From contig NZ_CP048386.1 in the NCBI RefSeq assembly GCF_010365805.1, positions 620,001 through 684,000 on the forward strand: a DNA stretch of 64,000 nucleotides. Reading direction: 5' to 3'. The position numbers and the translations under genes are program-made. This DNA is from Spiroplasma sp. BIUS-1. Lineage in GTDB: Bacteria; Bacillota_I; Bacilli_A; Mycoplasmatales; Mycoplasmataceae. Of the stretch, positions 40,061 through 50,945 are shown piece after piece (position 1 is the first letter of the stretch; each line of letters begins with the position of its first letter). The notes under the pieces were generated by a model. The model saw only the letters and a list, made by a program, of their open reading frames with translations. It was not told where the DNA came from and did no database searches.

Positions 40061-40996
40061 CTATTTTTTGCTAACAAAATTTTCTACTAATTTTCAATAC
40101 ATCTCTGGATGTAAAATTTGAGTTCTTATGTGTTCTCCTGTTTGGAAAATATGTAGAATATCTTTTTCATCTAAAAGTTTTCTTAGATTATAAAATTTTT
40201 CACTGTCTTGAAAATCTGTAACTGCATCTTTTTTAGAGTGTAAATAAAGAACAGGACATGTTTTTTCACAAAGAGGAATTCTATATGTTAAAGTGTCTTC
40301 ATCGATATTAATATTATATTTATTATTATATACACTATAAATATCTACTAATAACTTATCAAACACATTACCAATTAATGGTCCTCCAATTGAGTTAACA
40401 ACTCTTTTTAAAACTTGTTTGGTTTCAAAATAAGCTGAATCAGATATTGCAAACTTAATATTATATTTTTTTACTTTGTTTGATAAAACAAATCTATTTA
40501 CTGTATGTGCTCCCATTGAAAAACCAATTAAACCAATTTCTTTTGCTTTTAATTCTTGAGTAACATATTCAATTGCTTTTAAAAGATCTTTTTCTTCATT
40601 GATACCCATAGTTATTAGAGCATCATCTGATTCTCCATGATTTCTAAAATCAAATGAGAAAATATTATATCCAAGTTTATTAAAATAATAACTTGCAATT
40701 GTTGCAGATTCTTTTGAAGAAGAATAACCATGGCAAGCAATTATTCATTTATTCGTTTTAACTTCATTTAAGTGATAAATACCTACGAGATTTTTATTAT
40801 CAAAAGATTTAAATTCTACTCTTTTAAAACTTCTTATATCTAAATTTAAAACTTCTTGGTCTTTTGTTTCATCAAAAATAGCTTGTTGATATAAACTAAG
40901 AAGGTTTATATATCCATTGTTTTTGTAAATTTCATGATTGTCTCTGTTTCTGTTATTTATCATATTTATTACTTTTTCAATAAAATTTTCGTTCAT
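40061..40996 (-). CDS. Alpha/beta hydrolase
   Basis: 311 residues, with a canonical fold: oxyanion region IIACHGYSSSKES, nucleophile elbow IGFSMGAHTV (Ser in GxSxG), acid Asp in LYLHSKKDAVTD and a C-terminal His in GEHIRTQIL. There is no signal peptide, so it should be cytoplasmic. Similar Mollicutes proteins are annotated as lysophospholipases or esterases; the substrate cannot be told. First gene of the operon leading into the ABC-2 system, 15 bases before the ATPase gene. Confidence 0.88.
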
Positions 40997-41029
40997 ACAT
41001 TTATACCTCTCGCTTATTTAATAGTATAA

Positions 41030-41057
41030 AAAAAATCTACATAAATGTAGATTTTTT
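41030..41057 (-). terminator. Terminator of the opp operon
   Basis: AAAAAATCTACAT and ATGTAGATTTTTT pair with an AA loop, just after the oppA stop on the minus strand. Confidence 0.92.
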
Positions 41058-41067
41058 AAAATATTTA

Positions 41068-43341
41068 TTAATTAAAATTTAAAGGATTGCCATCTTTGTC
41101 AGTTTGCACTTTTCAATGGGCACCTTGTCTATTTTTTGTTCAATCAACTTTAACTAATGCTTTATTTTCATTAAACTCTTTTAAAGCTTTATCATAAGCT
41201 TCTTTACTTCTTAATTGAGAGTCTATTAAAACATTATATAGTTTAAATTGAGCAGTACCAAACGCTTCTACTGATTTAGTGTATGGTGTTAGGTGACTAA
41301 CTTGTCATACTTTAGGCATAGCTTTTGTGTATAAAGGTAAAGCTAAGAAATTTTCATAAAAATAATTAAATTCTTGCTCAGCAAAAGCTTTATATCTTTC
41401 ATCTGGCTCATTTTTATTTTTATCAGCTTCTTTATAACCATCTGAATAATCAACCATTGCTTTTAATAAATCGTCAGTTTCACCAGTTTTAACTTTTTCA
41501 TTTGCTAAAACATAGTTTCCGTTTGTATCCTTTTTAAATAACCTTGAAGTTCCATTATATCCTCTATAAGGACCTGTTAATGTAATTGTTTCTAAAAATG
41601 ATGATGGGTCTTTGTAGTCTGGAGATCAACCACTTAGAAATAAATCAGTTGCTCCTTTTGAACCTTCTGTTCTATATTCATCAGTTGAAGACATAGTTTT
41701 TGTTTCAACATATATAGGATTTCCTTCAACAGAGTTGAAAGCTTTCATCATCATGTTTATATAAGGATTCATACTTGTGTTATTAGAAGGGCTTAAAATA
41801 AGTTTTAGAACAACTCTATCCCCTTTATAACCTTTAACTTTTTGAGTTTTAATATTATTTTCTTTAATAAAATTTAGTGTATCTTGTCTTAATTGCTCTT
41901 GAGTTTCACCAGTTAATTCATGACTTTTACCTTTATAAGGATCTTTTCCATCAGCTAAAGGATTATCATCTTTTTGAGTGTTTTGGTTACTATTAACTTT
42001 TTCATTATATTTATCTGCAACATATTCAGTATAATCTTTACCTTCATGAGCAGAAACACCAACTCCAGTATAAGTATTTCTTAACATTTGAGAGGGTTTT
42101 CCTGGCTCATCAATTGTTTTTGAGAAATATCTAACCATTTCTGTTCTATCAATTGTTGTTGAAATATAAGCTCTTGCTGCTTTTGATTGTAAAAGTTTTG
42201 AAGCACTCAAAGCTCTTTCTTGCTCATCTTTTGGTAAAGCACCATTTGTTATATTTGCATTAAAATAGTTATAAACTAACATAAATGATCCAGCTTTATC
42301 TGGTGATTCCATTTGGTAAGCAGAACCAAAGTTAGGATTTTCATAACTTTCTTCACCTTTACCAATATATCTATTTCAACCTTTTAAATCATCTGATTTT
42401 AATTCAAAAAATGATGTTGAACCAGATTCGAATAAAGTTCTTTCTTTTGCAGCTGAAGCTCCATCAAGATAGTTATATTCTAAAGTTTCAATTTTTGTAC
42501 TATCTTTTAAAGCATACTCTTCATTTTTCTTAAGAATTATTTTTCCATTTTGAGGTGCTTGTTGTACATAGTAAGCCCCATTATATAAAGCTTTTGTATA
42601 ATCATTTAAAACTCCTTTTTTGCTATCTTGAATTGGAGAAAACACAGAATAAGTTAATAAACTTTCAAAATATGATGCTGATTTTGTTAAATTAAATTTA
42701 ACAGTATCATATTCTTCTCATTTTTCTCCTTTTTGAATACCAAAACGATCACTTTTAATAAAATTAATAGCTTCTTGATCTTTACCTTCACTAAATAATT
42801 CTTGAACGTGCTCTGCTCCATCAATAAATGAAACTCATAATTCAGAAACGTCTGAGTTATTATTTGGATTTAAAGCATAAATCGCAGCTTCAATAACACC
42901 ATCATAAACTATATCTGGTTTATTTCCAATAACAACTTTTCCATTAGTATCAACTCAATTCATTGGTCTTACAGCATAAGTTCAAGTTTTGAAATCATTA
43001 CTATGATTTCCAACATATGAATAACCTTCTTTAAGTTTATTCATATCTTGACCATATTCACTTACCGCAAGAGAACCATAAATTCTTCCATATTGATCTG
43101 TTGATAAAAATGTATCAAATGTATTCGCTCAAATTCTTGAGTCTTCAGCTTGCATTGAGTGAGCTGTATTTCAACTCGAAACGTTCATTGTATAGTTTGC
43201 TTTATAAACTTTGTCATTTACAACTCTATTAAGAATCGCATCAAAAGAAGCTACACCACAAGAAACAACAGAAGATGAAACTAGTGTTGTTGCTAGTCCT
43301 AATCCAAGTAGTCCTAATGTTTTTTTATATCATACTGACAT
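41068..43341 (-). CDS. oppA: Oligopeptide-binding lipoprotein OppA
   Basis: Substrate-binding component of the peptide importer, anchored outside the cell. 757 residues, long like other Mollicutes OppA proteins. Signal peptide ends in lipobox VVSC (Cys 28). The SBP family 5 pattern is visible: YTMNVSSWNTAHSM and TFDTFLSTDQYGRIYGSLAV near the N-terminus, and SKAARAYISTTIDR with LSGWSPDYKDPSSFLE toward the C-terminus (normally xxGWxxDYxDP). Last gene of oppBCDFA, 22 bases after oppF. Confidence 0.92.
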
Positions 43342-43363
43342 TTTAAATCTTCCTTTCGTTGTT

Positions 43364-45526
43364 CTATTTCTTTACTAATTTTTTAATTTCTTTTATTTCT
43401 CTTTTATTAGCTCATACAAAGTGATCTTTTGTTATCTCTTTAAAGTATGGTAAATCAAAGATATAGTCTTTGTGTTCTTCTTCTGGATTATAAACAACTA
43501 ATTTAGTTTGTTTTGCAAGTTCAGGTTCTGGAATTGGAATTGCAGATAGCAATGCTCTTGTATAGGGGTGAAGAGGATTTTTAAATAACTCTTCTGCTGG
43601 TGCAATTTCAATAATTTGTCCATGATAAATTACAGCAATTCTGTCAGCAATGTGACGAACTACAGACAAGTCATGGGCAACAAACACATAAGTAATTCCT
43701 AATTCTTCTTGGAATTTTTTAAACAAGTTTAATACTTGAGCTCTAATAGAAACGTCAAGAGCAGAAATTGGTTCGTCAGCAACAATAACTTTAGGTTGCA
43801 TTGCTAAACTTCTTGCAATACCAACACGTTGTCTTTGACCTCCTGAAAATTCATGAGGATATCTAGATAAGTGTTCTGGTAAAAGCCCAACTGAGTTAAC
43901 TAATTTTAAAATAATGTGTTTTTTAACTTTAGCTGGAGTTGCATCATCCAATGTAATTCTTTCATCAGGATTTGCTTCATTATATTCTCTTACATATAAT
44001 TCTTTTGCTTCTTGACCTTTATAAAGATCTGGGAAGTTTTCCATTCCTTCTGCAATGATTTCTTCAATAGCCATTCTATCATTTAGTGATGAACCTGGAT
44101 CTTGGAAAATCATTTGAATATCTTTTCTGTTTTTTCTCTTTTGTTCTTTAGATTGAACTTTAAATAAGTATGAATCTTTTATGATTTCATCAATTGAAGG
44201 TAAATCTAAGAATTCTGTTAATTCAACAAATGAATCAATTTCTTCTTGTGTGAATTTATTTTCAATTCCTTTTCAGGCATAGAAAGTTTCAATTGAATCT
44301 CTATCCTTTACAATGTTTCTATTAACAATTTTTGTAATGTATTTTAATTCTTTTTTAAGTTCTTCTAATTTTGAATCAGTTATTTTTGATTCATTTTCAA
44401 CTAATTCTTTAATTGAGTTTTCAAAATCAGTATTTTTTAATTTTGAAGCTAAAGCTTGAACTTTTTCAGTTACAACTTTTTCTTCTGACAATAATTTTAA
44501 GATTTCTTTACTTGCATTTAGATTTAAGTTTTTCTTAGATCAAAAATCTCTAATAAAGTAATCTAATTTTTTATATTCTTTATCTGAAGAATCTGCCCCA
44601 TTCGCTTTCATAATTTCAAATTGGTTTTTGCATTCTTCAAAGAATTCATTTCTATTTACATAAATTAATTTATTGTAATAGTTAATAAATTTTTCTCTTC
44701 TATTCATTGGAGAAGATAGTGCATGTAATTGGAATTGTAATGATTTAGCTCATTCTAGTTTTGTTAAAAACTCTTTGTGATTATCTGTAATTGATTTTCA
44801 CAATTCAAGAATTTTTTTAACAACTGATTCCATATTATTTGATGAAACTTCTGTAATTGAATCTCTATATTGAGAAACTTCTTTTATTTTTAAATAAATT
44901 TCATCTGCATTTTCTTTCATAGAAATAATTGTTTCTTTTGTTTCTTTAAGTTTTGTAAGAACAGATTTTTCAAGTTCTTTTGAAACATTTTCAACATAAG
45001 AATTTAAATTGTCTACAAATTTAATCATTCTATCTTCATTTTTGATAATAGAGTTTATATATTTTAAGTTTTCTAATAAGATATCTTTTAAATAATTCAA
45101 TCTTGAGCTTTTTGCAAATTTCTCAAGATCTTCATGAGTTAACTCTCTTGGATTTGCCAAGAAATCTTCATAAAGAGCTTTTAATCCATCAATTCTTGAT
45201 TGTATTTCTCTTGTTGTAATATTCATTTTGTATGACATATTTTCAAGTTTTTTAGATATCTCTCTGTTTAGAGTGTATAAACTTGTTGGTTTTCCAGCAA
45301 CAATGTTGTCGTCCATATAAATGGCACCATCTTTCAATGGTTGTACTCCAACTATTGCTCTACCAATTGTTGTTTTTCCACTTCCAGATTCTCCTACTAA
45401 ACCAAATATTTCACCTTTGTAGATGTCAAAACTAGTCTCTTGAACAGCTCTAAATTTTTTACCTTTAGCACGGAATTCAATTACTAAATCCCTAATGTTT
45501 AAAAGTACATCTTTGTTTGTTGACAT
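43364..45526 (-). CDS. oppF: Oligopeptide ABC transporter ATPase OppF with large insertion
   Basis: 720 residues, about twice the usual length. Walker [10 protein letters not shown] lies near residue 47, but the Q-loop MIFQDPGSS is only at about residue 472: some 370 residues of charged coiled coil are inserted between them. After that come [28 protein letters not shown] and FVAHDLS, all intact, and the C-terminal Opp extension with [14 protein letters not shown]. All motifs predict an active ATPase. Large insertions in OppD/F occur in related Mollicutes; their role is unclear. Confidence 0.93.
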
Positions 45527-45530
45527 AGTT

Positions 45531-47420
45531 TTATCCTACCTTTTCTGCTTCTTCAATACGTTTACGTAAGTTTTTTAATATATTTGGTTTTTCCACTTTT
45601 GGAGAACGCGGATCTAATAATCATGTTTTTGCAAAGTGAGTTTCACTAACTTTAAACATTGGAGGTTGTTTAATATAATCTAATTCCAATGCATATTTGT
45701 TTCTTGGAGCAAATGCATCTCCTATTATTTCATTAAATAATGATGGAGGTGTTCCTTCTATTGAGAATAAGTCATCTCCTTTTTTACCTAATTGAGGTAA
45801 TGAAGATAATAATGCTCAAGTATATGGATGTTTTGGATCATCAAAGATTTCTCTTGCTGTTCCAACTTCGATTATTTGTCCAGCATACATAACTGCAACT
45901 CTATCTGCAATTTTTGCAACAACTCCTAGGTCGTGAGTAATAAATACAACTGAGAATTTGTATTCTGCTTGTAATTCTTTAATCAAGTCTAAGATTTGTG
46001 CTTGAATTGTAACGTCAAGCGCTGTTGTTGGTTCGTCACAAATTAATATTTTTGGTCTTGCAGCAAGAGCAATTGCTATAACAACTCTTTGACGCATACC
46101 TCCAGAATATCTTCCTGGAATATCTTTGAAACGTTTTTCAGGATTTGGAATTCCAACTTTTCTTAATAATTCAATTGCTTCTTCTTTTGCTTCTTTTTTA
46201 TTTAAACCAACTTGTTTTCTCAATACTTCTGTAATTTGAAATCCTACAGGTAGTAATGGGTTTAAAGAAGTCATTGGGTCTTGGAAAATTGTTGAAATTG
46301 TTTTTCCTCTTAATTGTCTGATTTCTTTTAAAGCTTTTACTTTGTTTACAAAATCATTGTTTTTAATTCTTTTTCAGTCCACCAATATGTTATTGAAGTG
46401 ATCAACATCTAAAGTATTTTTTTCTATAATTGATAAACAAATTGCTTGTAATTCATTTTCGAATCTATTTAAGTATTTTTTACTTGAAAAATACTTAATA
46501 ACAAATTCTTGTTCTTCTTCATTTCATTTCTCTTTTGTTTCAATAAACTTTTCAATCATTGAAGTTATTTTAGACACATTGCTTCTACTTTTCATACTCA
46601 ATGGTTTAACTTTATTAATATCCATTTCTAATTTGAATATTTTTTCAAGTTTTAAAGCTACTAATTCATCTCTATAAGAGTCTTTATTGATAATTTCAAT
46701 AGTTTCTTGAATAGCTTTAATTTTCACTTCTGTTTTAATTATTTTATTTGCATGTCTATTGTTTGAACTAAACCCAATGTTTGCATTTAGGTTTTCTAAT
46801 TGTTCTTTTCTTTTAGCTAATAATATATTGTATTTTTCATTATTGATTTCTTTGGTAGATGAAATTGTACTTTCATCTAGTAAGCTAGATTTTAACTCTT
46901 CTGTTAATTCTTTTAATTGTTGTTTTAAACCTTCTAAAATTGTTTCATTTTGTTCAGATTCTATTTGTTTTTCTAATCTAATTTTTTGTAATTCTTTTTG
47001 TTCCAAATTACCATTGTATTTTGGATTTAATTTATATATTTCTTTTATTTCATTTAAAAGTTCTTTTATTTTTTCATTATTGATTTTCACAACACTTTTA
47101 ATAACATCTTTTGAAATCAATGGACTTTGTAAGTTAACAATATCAATTGGGTCTTTGAAATAAGTTTCATTGCTGTCAACTGCATCTTTGTTTGGTCTAT
47201 AAACGATAGATCCATTACTTACTCATCCATTTGCTTCTAACATACCTGTAAAAGTTTTTGTAATAACTGATTTACCACTTCCAGATTCTCCTACGATTGC
47301 AAGAATTTCTTGGTCATATAAATCTAGATCAACATTTCTAATAGCTGTTAAAAAATTACCTCTAACTTGGAATTTAACTTCCATGTCACGAACAGATATA
47401 ATTCTATTTTCTTTGTTCAT
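45531..47420 (-). CDS. oppD: Oligopeptide ABC transporter ATPase OppD with large insertion
   Basis: 629 residues. Walker A GESGSGKSV near residue 44 and Q-loop IFQDPMTSLNP near residue 380, separated by an insertion of about 280 residues rich in Glu, Lys and Leu (coiled coil). Then RYSGGMRQRVVIAIALA, ILICDEPTTALD, VFITHDLG and HPYTWALLSSLPQ are canonical. Partner of OppF; both insertions are at the same place, suggesting that they contact each other or a common partner on the cytoplasmic face. Stops 4 bases before oppF. Confidence 0.93.
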
Positions 47421-47433
47421 AATTTTTTACTTC

Positions 47434-48396
47434 CTATCTATGTGTTTTAGGATCTAATGAATCGGCAAATACTTTACCTGCAAGGAAGAATAATAGTGAA
47501 ATTCCCCCAACAAATACTACTGGAATAATTAATAAGTGTGGATACACTTCTCAATCTGATCCTGATAATAATTCATTTAAAATAGATCCTAATGATGCTT
47601 GATCTAATGTGTTAGTTACAAATCCAAAGTTATAGTATGCAAGCAATGCATCTATAGCAATAGCTGTTGGAATTGCAAATGTTGATGTTTGAATAACAAT
47701 TGGCAATATTTTTGGCATAATGTTTTTTCTAATGATTTTAGAACTTGGAGTTCCCAATACTCTTGATGCAATGTTGTATTCTGCATTTCTTACAAGCATG
47801 ATTTGAACCCTAATAACCGCAGCTAAAGTAATTCAACTTGTAATTGATATACCAAATATTAATACTGGTATTGTGGTAGTTCCTCCAAATAGGAAAATAA
47901 TTATCAATCATAAAATTAATGATGGAATAAGTGTTAAAAATCTAGTGATTTCAATGAAAACTAAATCTAACTTTGAGAAAAACCCCCAGATTGAACCCAA
48001 TACTATTCCTAATAAAATTTGAATTGAAGCAACAAAGAAAGTAAATATCAATGTTGTTCTTGTTCCAATTCACATTTTAGTTCATAGATCTTCTCCAAAT
48101 TTTCCTAATCCAAAAATATGTTGTCAGCTTGGTGCTTCTATATCAATTCCTGGTCTTTCAACAGGCACAGGATCTTGTCCAATTCCAATTGAAAATGCCA
48201 TTATAATGATTGCCACTAAAAGTATTAATGAAATAATAAATGTTTTTGATTTACTTACTCTTGTAAGTACTGATTTTCAGTAACTATATGGTTTATTTGT
48301 AATTCTTTCTGATTCTTCATGCTTTGTTCCAATAATTTTGAAGAGTGAACCATCTATAGAATTCATTTCTTCATTTGTATATAGTTTTTGTTCCAT
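47434..48396 (-). CDS. oppC: Oligopeptide ABC transporter permease OppC
   Basis: 320 residues, about six membrane helices. It begins with a cytoplasmic tail, then KTFIISLILLVAIIIMAF. The EAA-like loop is visible as NAEYNIASRVLGTPSSKIIR...HIMPK-type (here NIMPKILPI), which docks on the ATPases. The C-terminal block ends LDPKTHR, typical of the family. Between oppB and oppD, 13 bases from each. Confidence 0.92.
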
Positions 48397-48409
48397 AAAT
48401 AATTCCCTT

Positions 48410-49636
48410 CTATTTTGTTAGTTTTATTCTTGGGTCTAATGAAGCCAATAGTAAGTCTCCAAGTAAACTTGAAAATACTCCAGCTGCAGCTGATACAAAG
48501 ATATATCCTAAAACAACGAATGTATCTTTATTAGCTACCCCATTAAGAATAAACTTACTCATACCATCAATAGATCAGTGTCTTTCAACTAAAATACTTG
48601 ATCCAAATAATGTTAGTACAAATATTTCTGGTAAAGTTTTTACCAATCTAATTCCAGCATTTCTAAAGATATGAACGTAGAATACGTATTTTTCACTTAA
48701 TCCTTTTGATAAAGCGAATTTAGCATAATCTGCTGTCATTTCATCTAGAACGAATCTTCTAGTATTTACAATAATCATAGGCATAACAAGTAACATTACA
48801 CCAATAACTGGTCATATTTTTGTTGCTAAGTTAGAACCCTCGTAGGCTCCTTGTGCTCCAAATACATAAATTGACATTTTATATAGTAAGGAAATAACAA
48901 CTAATGCAGGTATGGCACTAATAATTAAACTTGTACCATTGATTGCATTATCTGCAGCTTTTTCTTTATTCTTAGCTGCAAGTATACCTAAAGGCACACC
49001 GATAAGGTAAGACATTAATACCCCAATACTTCCTATTTTGAAAGAAGTTGGTATCGATCTACCAAAAGCTTCTTGCACAAGACTTCCAGGCACTCCACCA
49101 CTAGCCTTATTCATGAATACTCCAAGATAAAATCACATAGTTACTGATTCACCTACTATTGAACCACTTGAGTCAATTTGAGCATTAAGAATGACTGTTT
49201 TTGGTATAAATGGTGTTATATTTCTCAAGTAAATAAACATTTGTTCAAGCATAGGACCTCAAACACCAAACATTTTCATTCTATTTTCTAATAGATTTCA
49301 ATATTCGGGAGTATCATAAACAATACCGTGTTTTGCAAGGTCTATATCTGATAAATATGCCCCATCTGTAGTTACCATTCTTAACATTACGAATACTACT
49401 GCAATTGCAATATACAATGTTATAAACGCATATAGAATTCTCTTTAAAGAATAAGAGAATAATGGATTTTTTTGCATGAACTCATCAAATGAAGCGTTTG
49501 TTTTTCTAAAACCATTTTTCAGTTTTTCTAACCCACTAGTTTTTGTTTGTTTAACTTCGTCTTTAAGACTAATTTCATCAAACATCTCTAAGAGTGAGTT
49601 TTCGCTTTTTTCTGAGCCATTAACTTTTGTTTCCAT
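48410..49636 (-). CDS. oppB: Oligopeptide ABC transporter permease OppB
   Basis: 408 residues, longer than ordinary OppB (about 310) because of a polar N-terminal extension of about 65 residues and an enlarged first loop. The EAA loop is DEMTADYAKFALSKGLSEKY, followed by HIFRNAGIRLV, and the gene ends LDPRIKLTK. Hydrophobic helices match the BPD_transp_1 pattern (SYLIGVPLGILAAKNKEK). First gene of oppBCDFA; divergent from the small membrane protein gene at 49707. Confidence 0.92.
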
Positions 49637-49706
49637 AAGTTTAAGTTGTCCTTTCTATTTTATTTTTGGCTTTCAAAACCTATATAATATCTATAAAGGT
49701 GATTTT

Positions 49707-50183
49707 ATGAAAGACGAAAATAAAACAAGTAATTTTAAAAAATTAAAAGATTTACGTGAGCAAGAAAAACAAGCTCACAAACAACAAGTACAAGATAAAG
49801 TAAGTGAAGTTTCAAAAGATCCTTTAAATTCTCAAATGAGATTTATTGATTCCAAGAAACTAAGATGATACGACTATCTAATTGCTCTTTTTATAAGTGC
49901 TATTATTATTGGTTTTAGTTTTATAATTGGTATCTTTGCTTTCAAAGATATCGATAAAACTGAATGAATAACTACAGCTTTTGCTCTGCTTTCAATACTT
50001 TCTTGATTGATTATTGGCTATATAAAGAATAGACAAGTTGCAAAGTTTTATAATGATACAAGAAGAAGGTATCAAACCACTTTATCAGAAGAGGAAGGCT
50101 TTTTAAGAAGAATTTCTAAGATAGCCTTATTAATCTGCTTGGTATTGACAATAACTTCAATTATTATTTGAGTTACACCATAG
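49707..50183 (+). CDS. Small membrane protein with charged N-terminal coil
   Basis: 158 residues. A basic, Lys/Gln-rich N-terminal half (about 1-52, with LKDLREQEKQAHKQQVQDKV) precedes four hydrophobic segments (YDYLIALFISAIIIGFSFII and others). No family recognised; similar small membrane proteins flank transporters in Mollicutes. Start ATG has AAAGGTG 6 bases before it, and a TATAAT is at 49683-49688. Divergent from oppB. Confidence 0.75.
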
Positions 50184-50198
50184 GTGTAATTTTTTTTA
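50173..50198 (+). terminator. Terminator overlapping the stop of the small membrane protein
   Basis: TTACACC-ATA-GGTGTAA followed by T8. The stem contains the TAG stop codon, an economical arrangement. Confidence 0.88.
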
Positions 50199-50205
50199 TT
50201 TTCAT

Positions 50206-50285
50206 AAAAAAAAGAATGATTTACTTTTATAAAAAAGTTTAGGGGTTTTGTTTTCCTAACTGTTTATAAAGTAAATCATTCTTTT
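50206..50285 (-). terminator. Long nested hairpin, probable terminator of the 52-residue gene
   Basis: AAAGAATGATTTACTTT and AAAGTAAATCATTCTTT form a 17-bp stem. Inside it, GTTTAGG and CCTAAC can form a second stem. A T-run follows on the minus strand. The 80-base span is longer than other terminators here and might also be a structured RNA. Confidence 0.7.
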
Positions 50286-50360
50286 AAATATTAAATACTA
50301 TTAATAAAATTGAATTTTATTGAAAATATCATTTAAAACTTTTGTTTAGTTTATAAACAA

Positions 50361-50519
50361 TTACGATCATTGCGCCATGTGTTGTGGTGCACAGAACATA
50401 GCCATTTTATTTCCTAATTTCGCATTGTCTTTAAAAAACATATTTTTAAATGACAATGTAGAAAACGCAAAAAAGGCAGCCGGTTTATTGAATTTTTTAG
50501 TGGTCAATAATGCTTTCAT
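50361..50519 (-). CDS. 52-residue basic peptide
   Basis: Small gene on the minus strand with a very good ribosome site (AAGGAG, 8 bases before ATG). Product: MKALLTTKKFNKPAAFFAFS, then Phe-, Lys- and Met-rich sequence ending CAPQHMAQWS (the Trp is UGA). It is basic with alternating aromatic residues and no clear membrane helix. A 69-codon plus-strand frame overlaps it, but that frame lacks a ribosome site. Between sepF and the nested hairpin. No family is recognised. Confidence 0.6.
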
Positions 50520-50596
50520 TTTTTGGTCTCCTTCATCGCCTATTTACATATTAGCAAATGAGACTATCAATTTCAAGTCTTAGCAACATAAAAAGA

Positions 50597-50625
50597 CAAA
50601 AAAAATAAACAACTAGTTGTTTATT
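50597..50625 (-). terminator. Terminator of the division cluster
   Basis: A perfect 22-bp palindrome with arms AATAAACAACT, followed on the minus strand by T8, overlapping the sepF stop codon. Confidence 0.8.
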
Positions 50626-50942
50626 CAAAAGTAATAAACTCCATTGTCTATTTTTTTATAATCTCCATCAAGTGCATACATAACACCTGTTAAAAAGTCT
50701 ATTAACCTCTTTTTATCTTCTTTTTCAATATCAGTTAGTTTAACTGTTACATTTTTAAATCTAATAAGAGTGTCAACAATTTGCTTTGTTTCATCATAAC
50801 TGCGAGGAAAAAAGTGAGTTACGTGATTTTCATCAAATTCAGTTATTACTTCAACTGGTTTTGTTTCTTCTTGTTTGACAGAAACTTCAGGTTGTTGATT
50901 AAAACTTAATTGTTGATCTTGTTTTTTACTAAACAATCCCAT
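50613..50942 (-). CDS. sepF: Cell division protein SepF
   Basis: 109 residues. The N-terminus MGLFSKKQD fits the membrane-binding amphipathic start of SepF. The core FFPRSYDETKQIVDTLIRF, then VTVKLTDIEKEDKKRLIDFL and GVMYALDGDYKKI, is the SepF (DUF552) domain, which binds the FtsZ tail and forms rings. Directly after ftsZ (3 bases), as in Gram-positives. It may tether FtsZ to the membrane alongside FtsA. Ends inside the terminator palindrome. Confidence 0.88.
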
Positions 50943-50945
50943 TAA

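Noticed and set aside
46759-47163. 134-codon plus-strand frame rich in Ser, Phe and Cys
   Set aside because: Antisense to the coiled-coil insertion of oppD; its composition is the mirror of Lys/Glu codons.
50377-50583. 69-codon plus-strand frame
   Set aside because: No ribosome site, and the opposite strand has a better small gene with AAGGAG.
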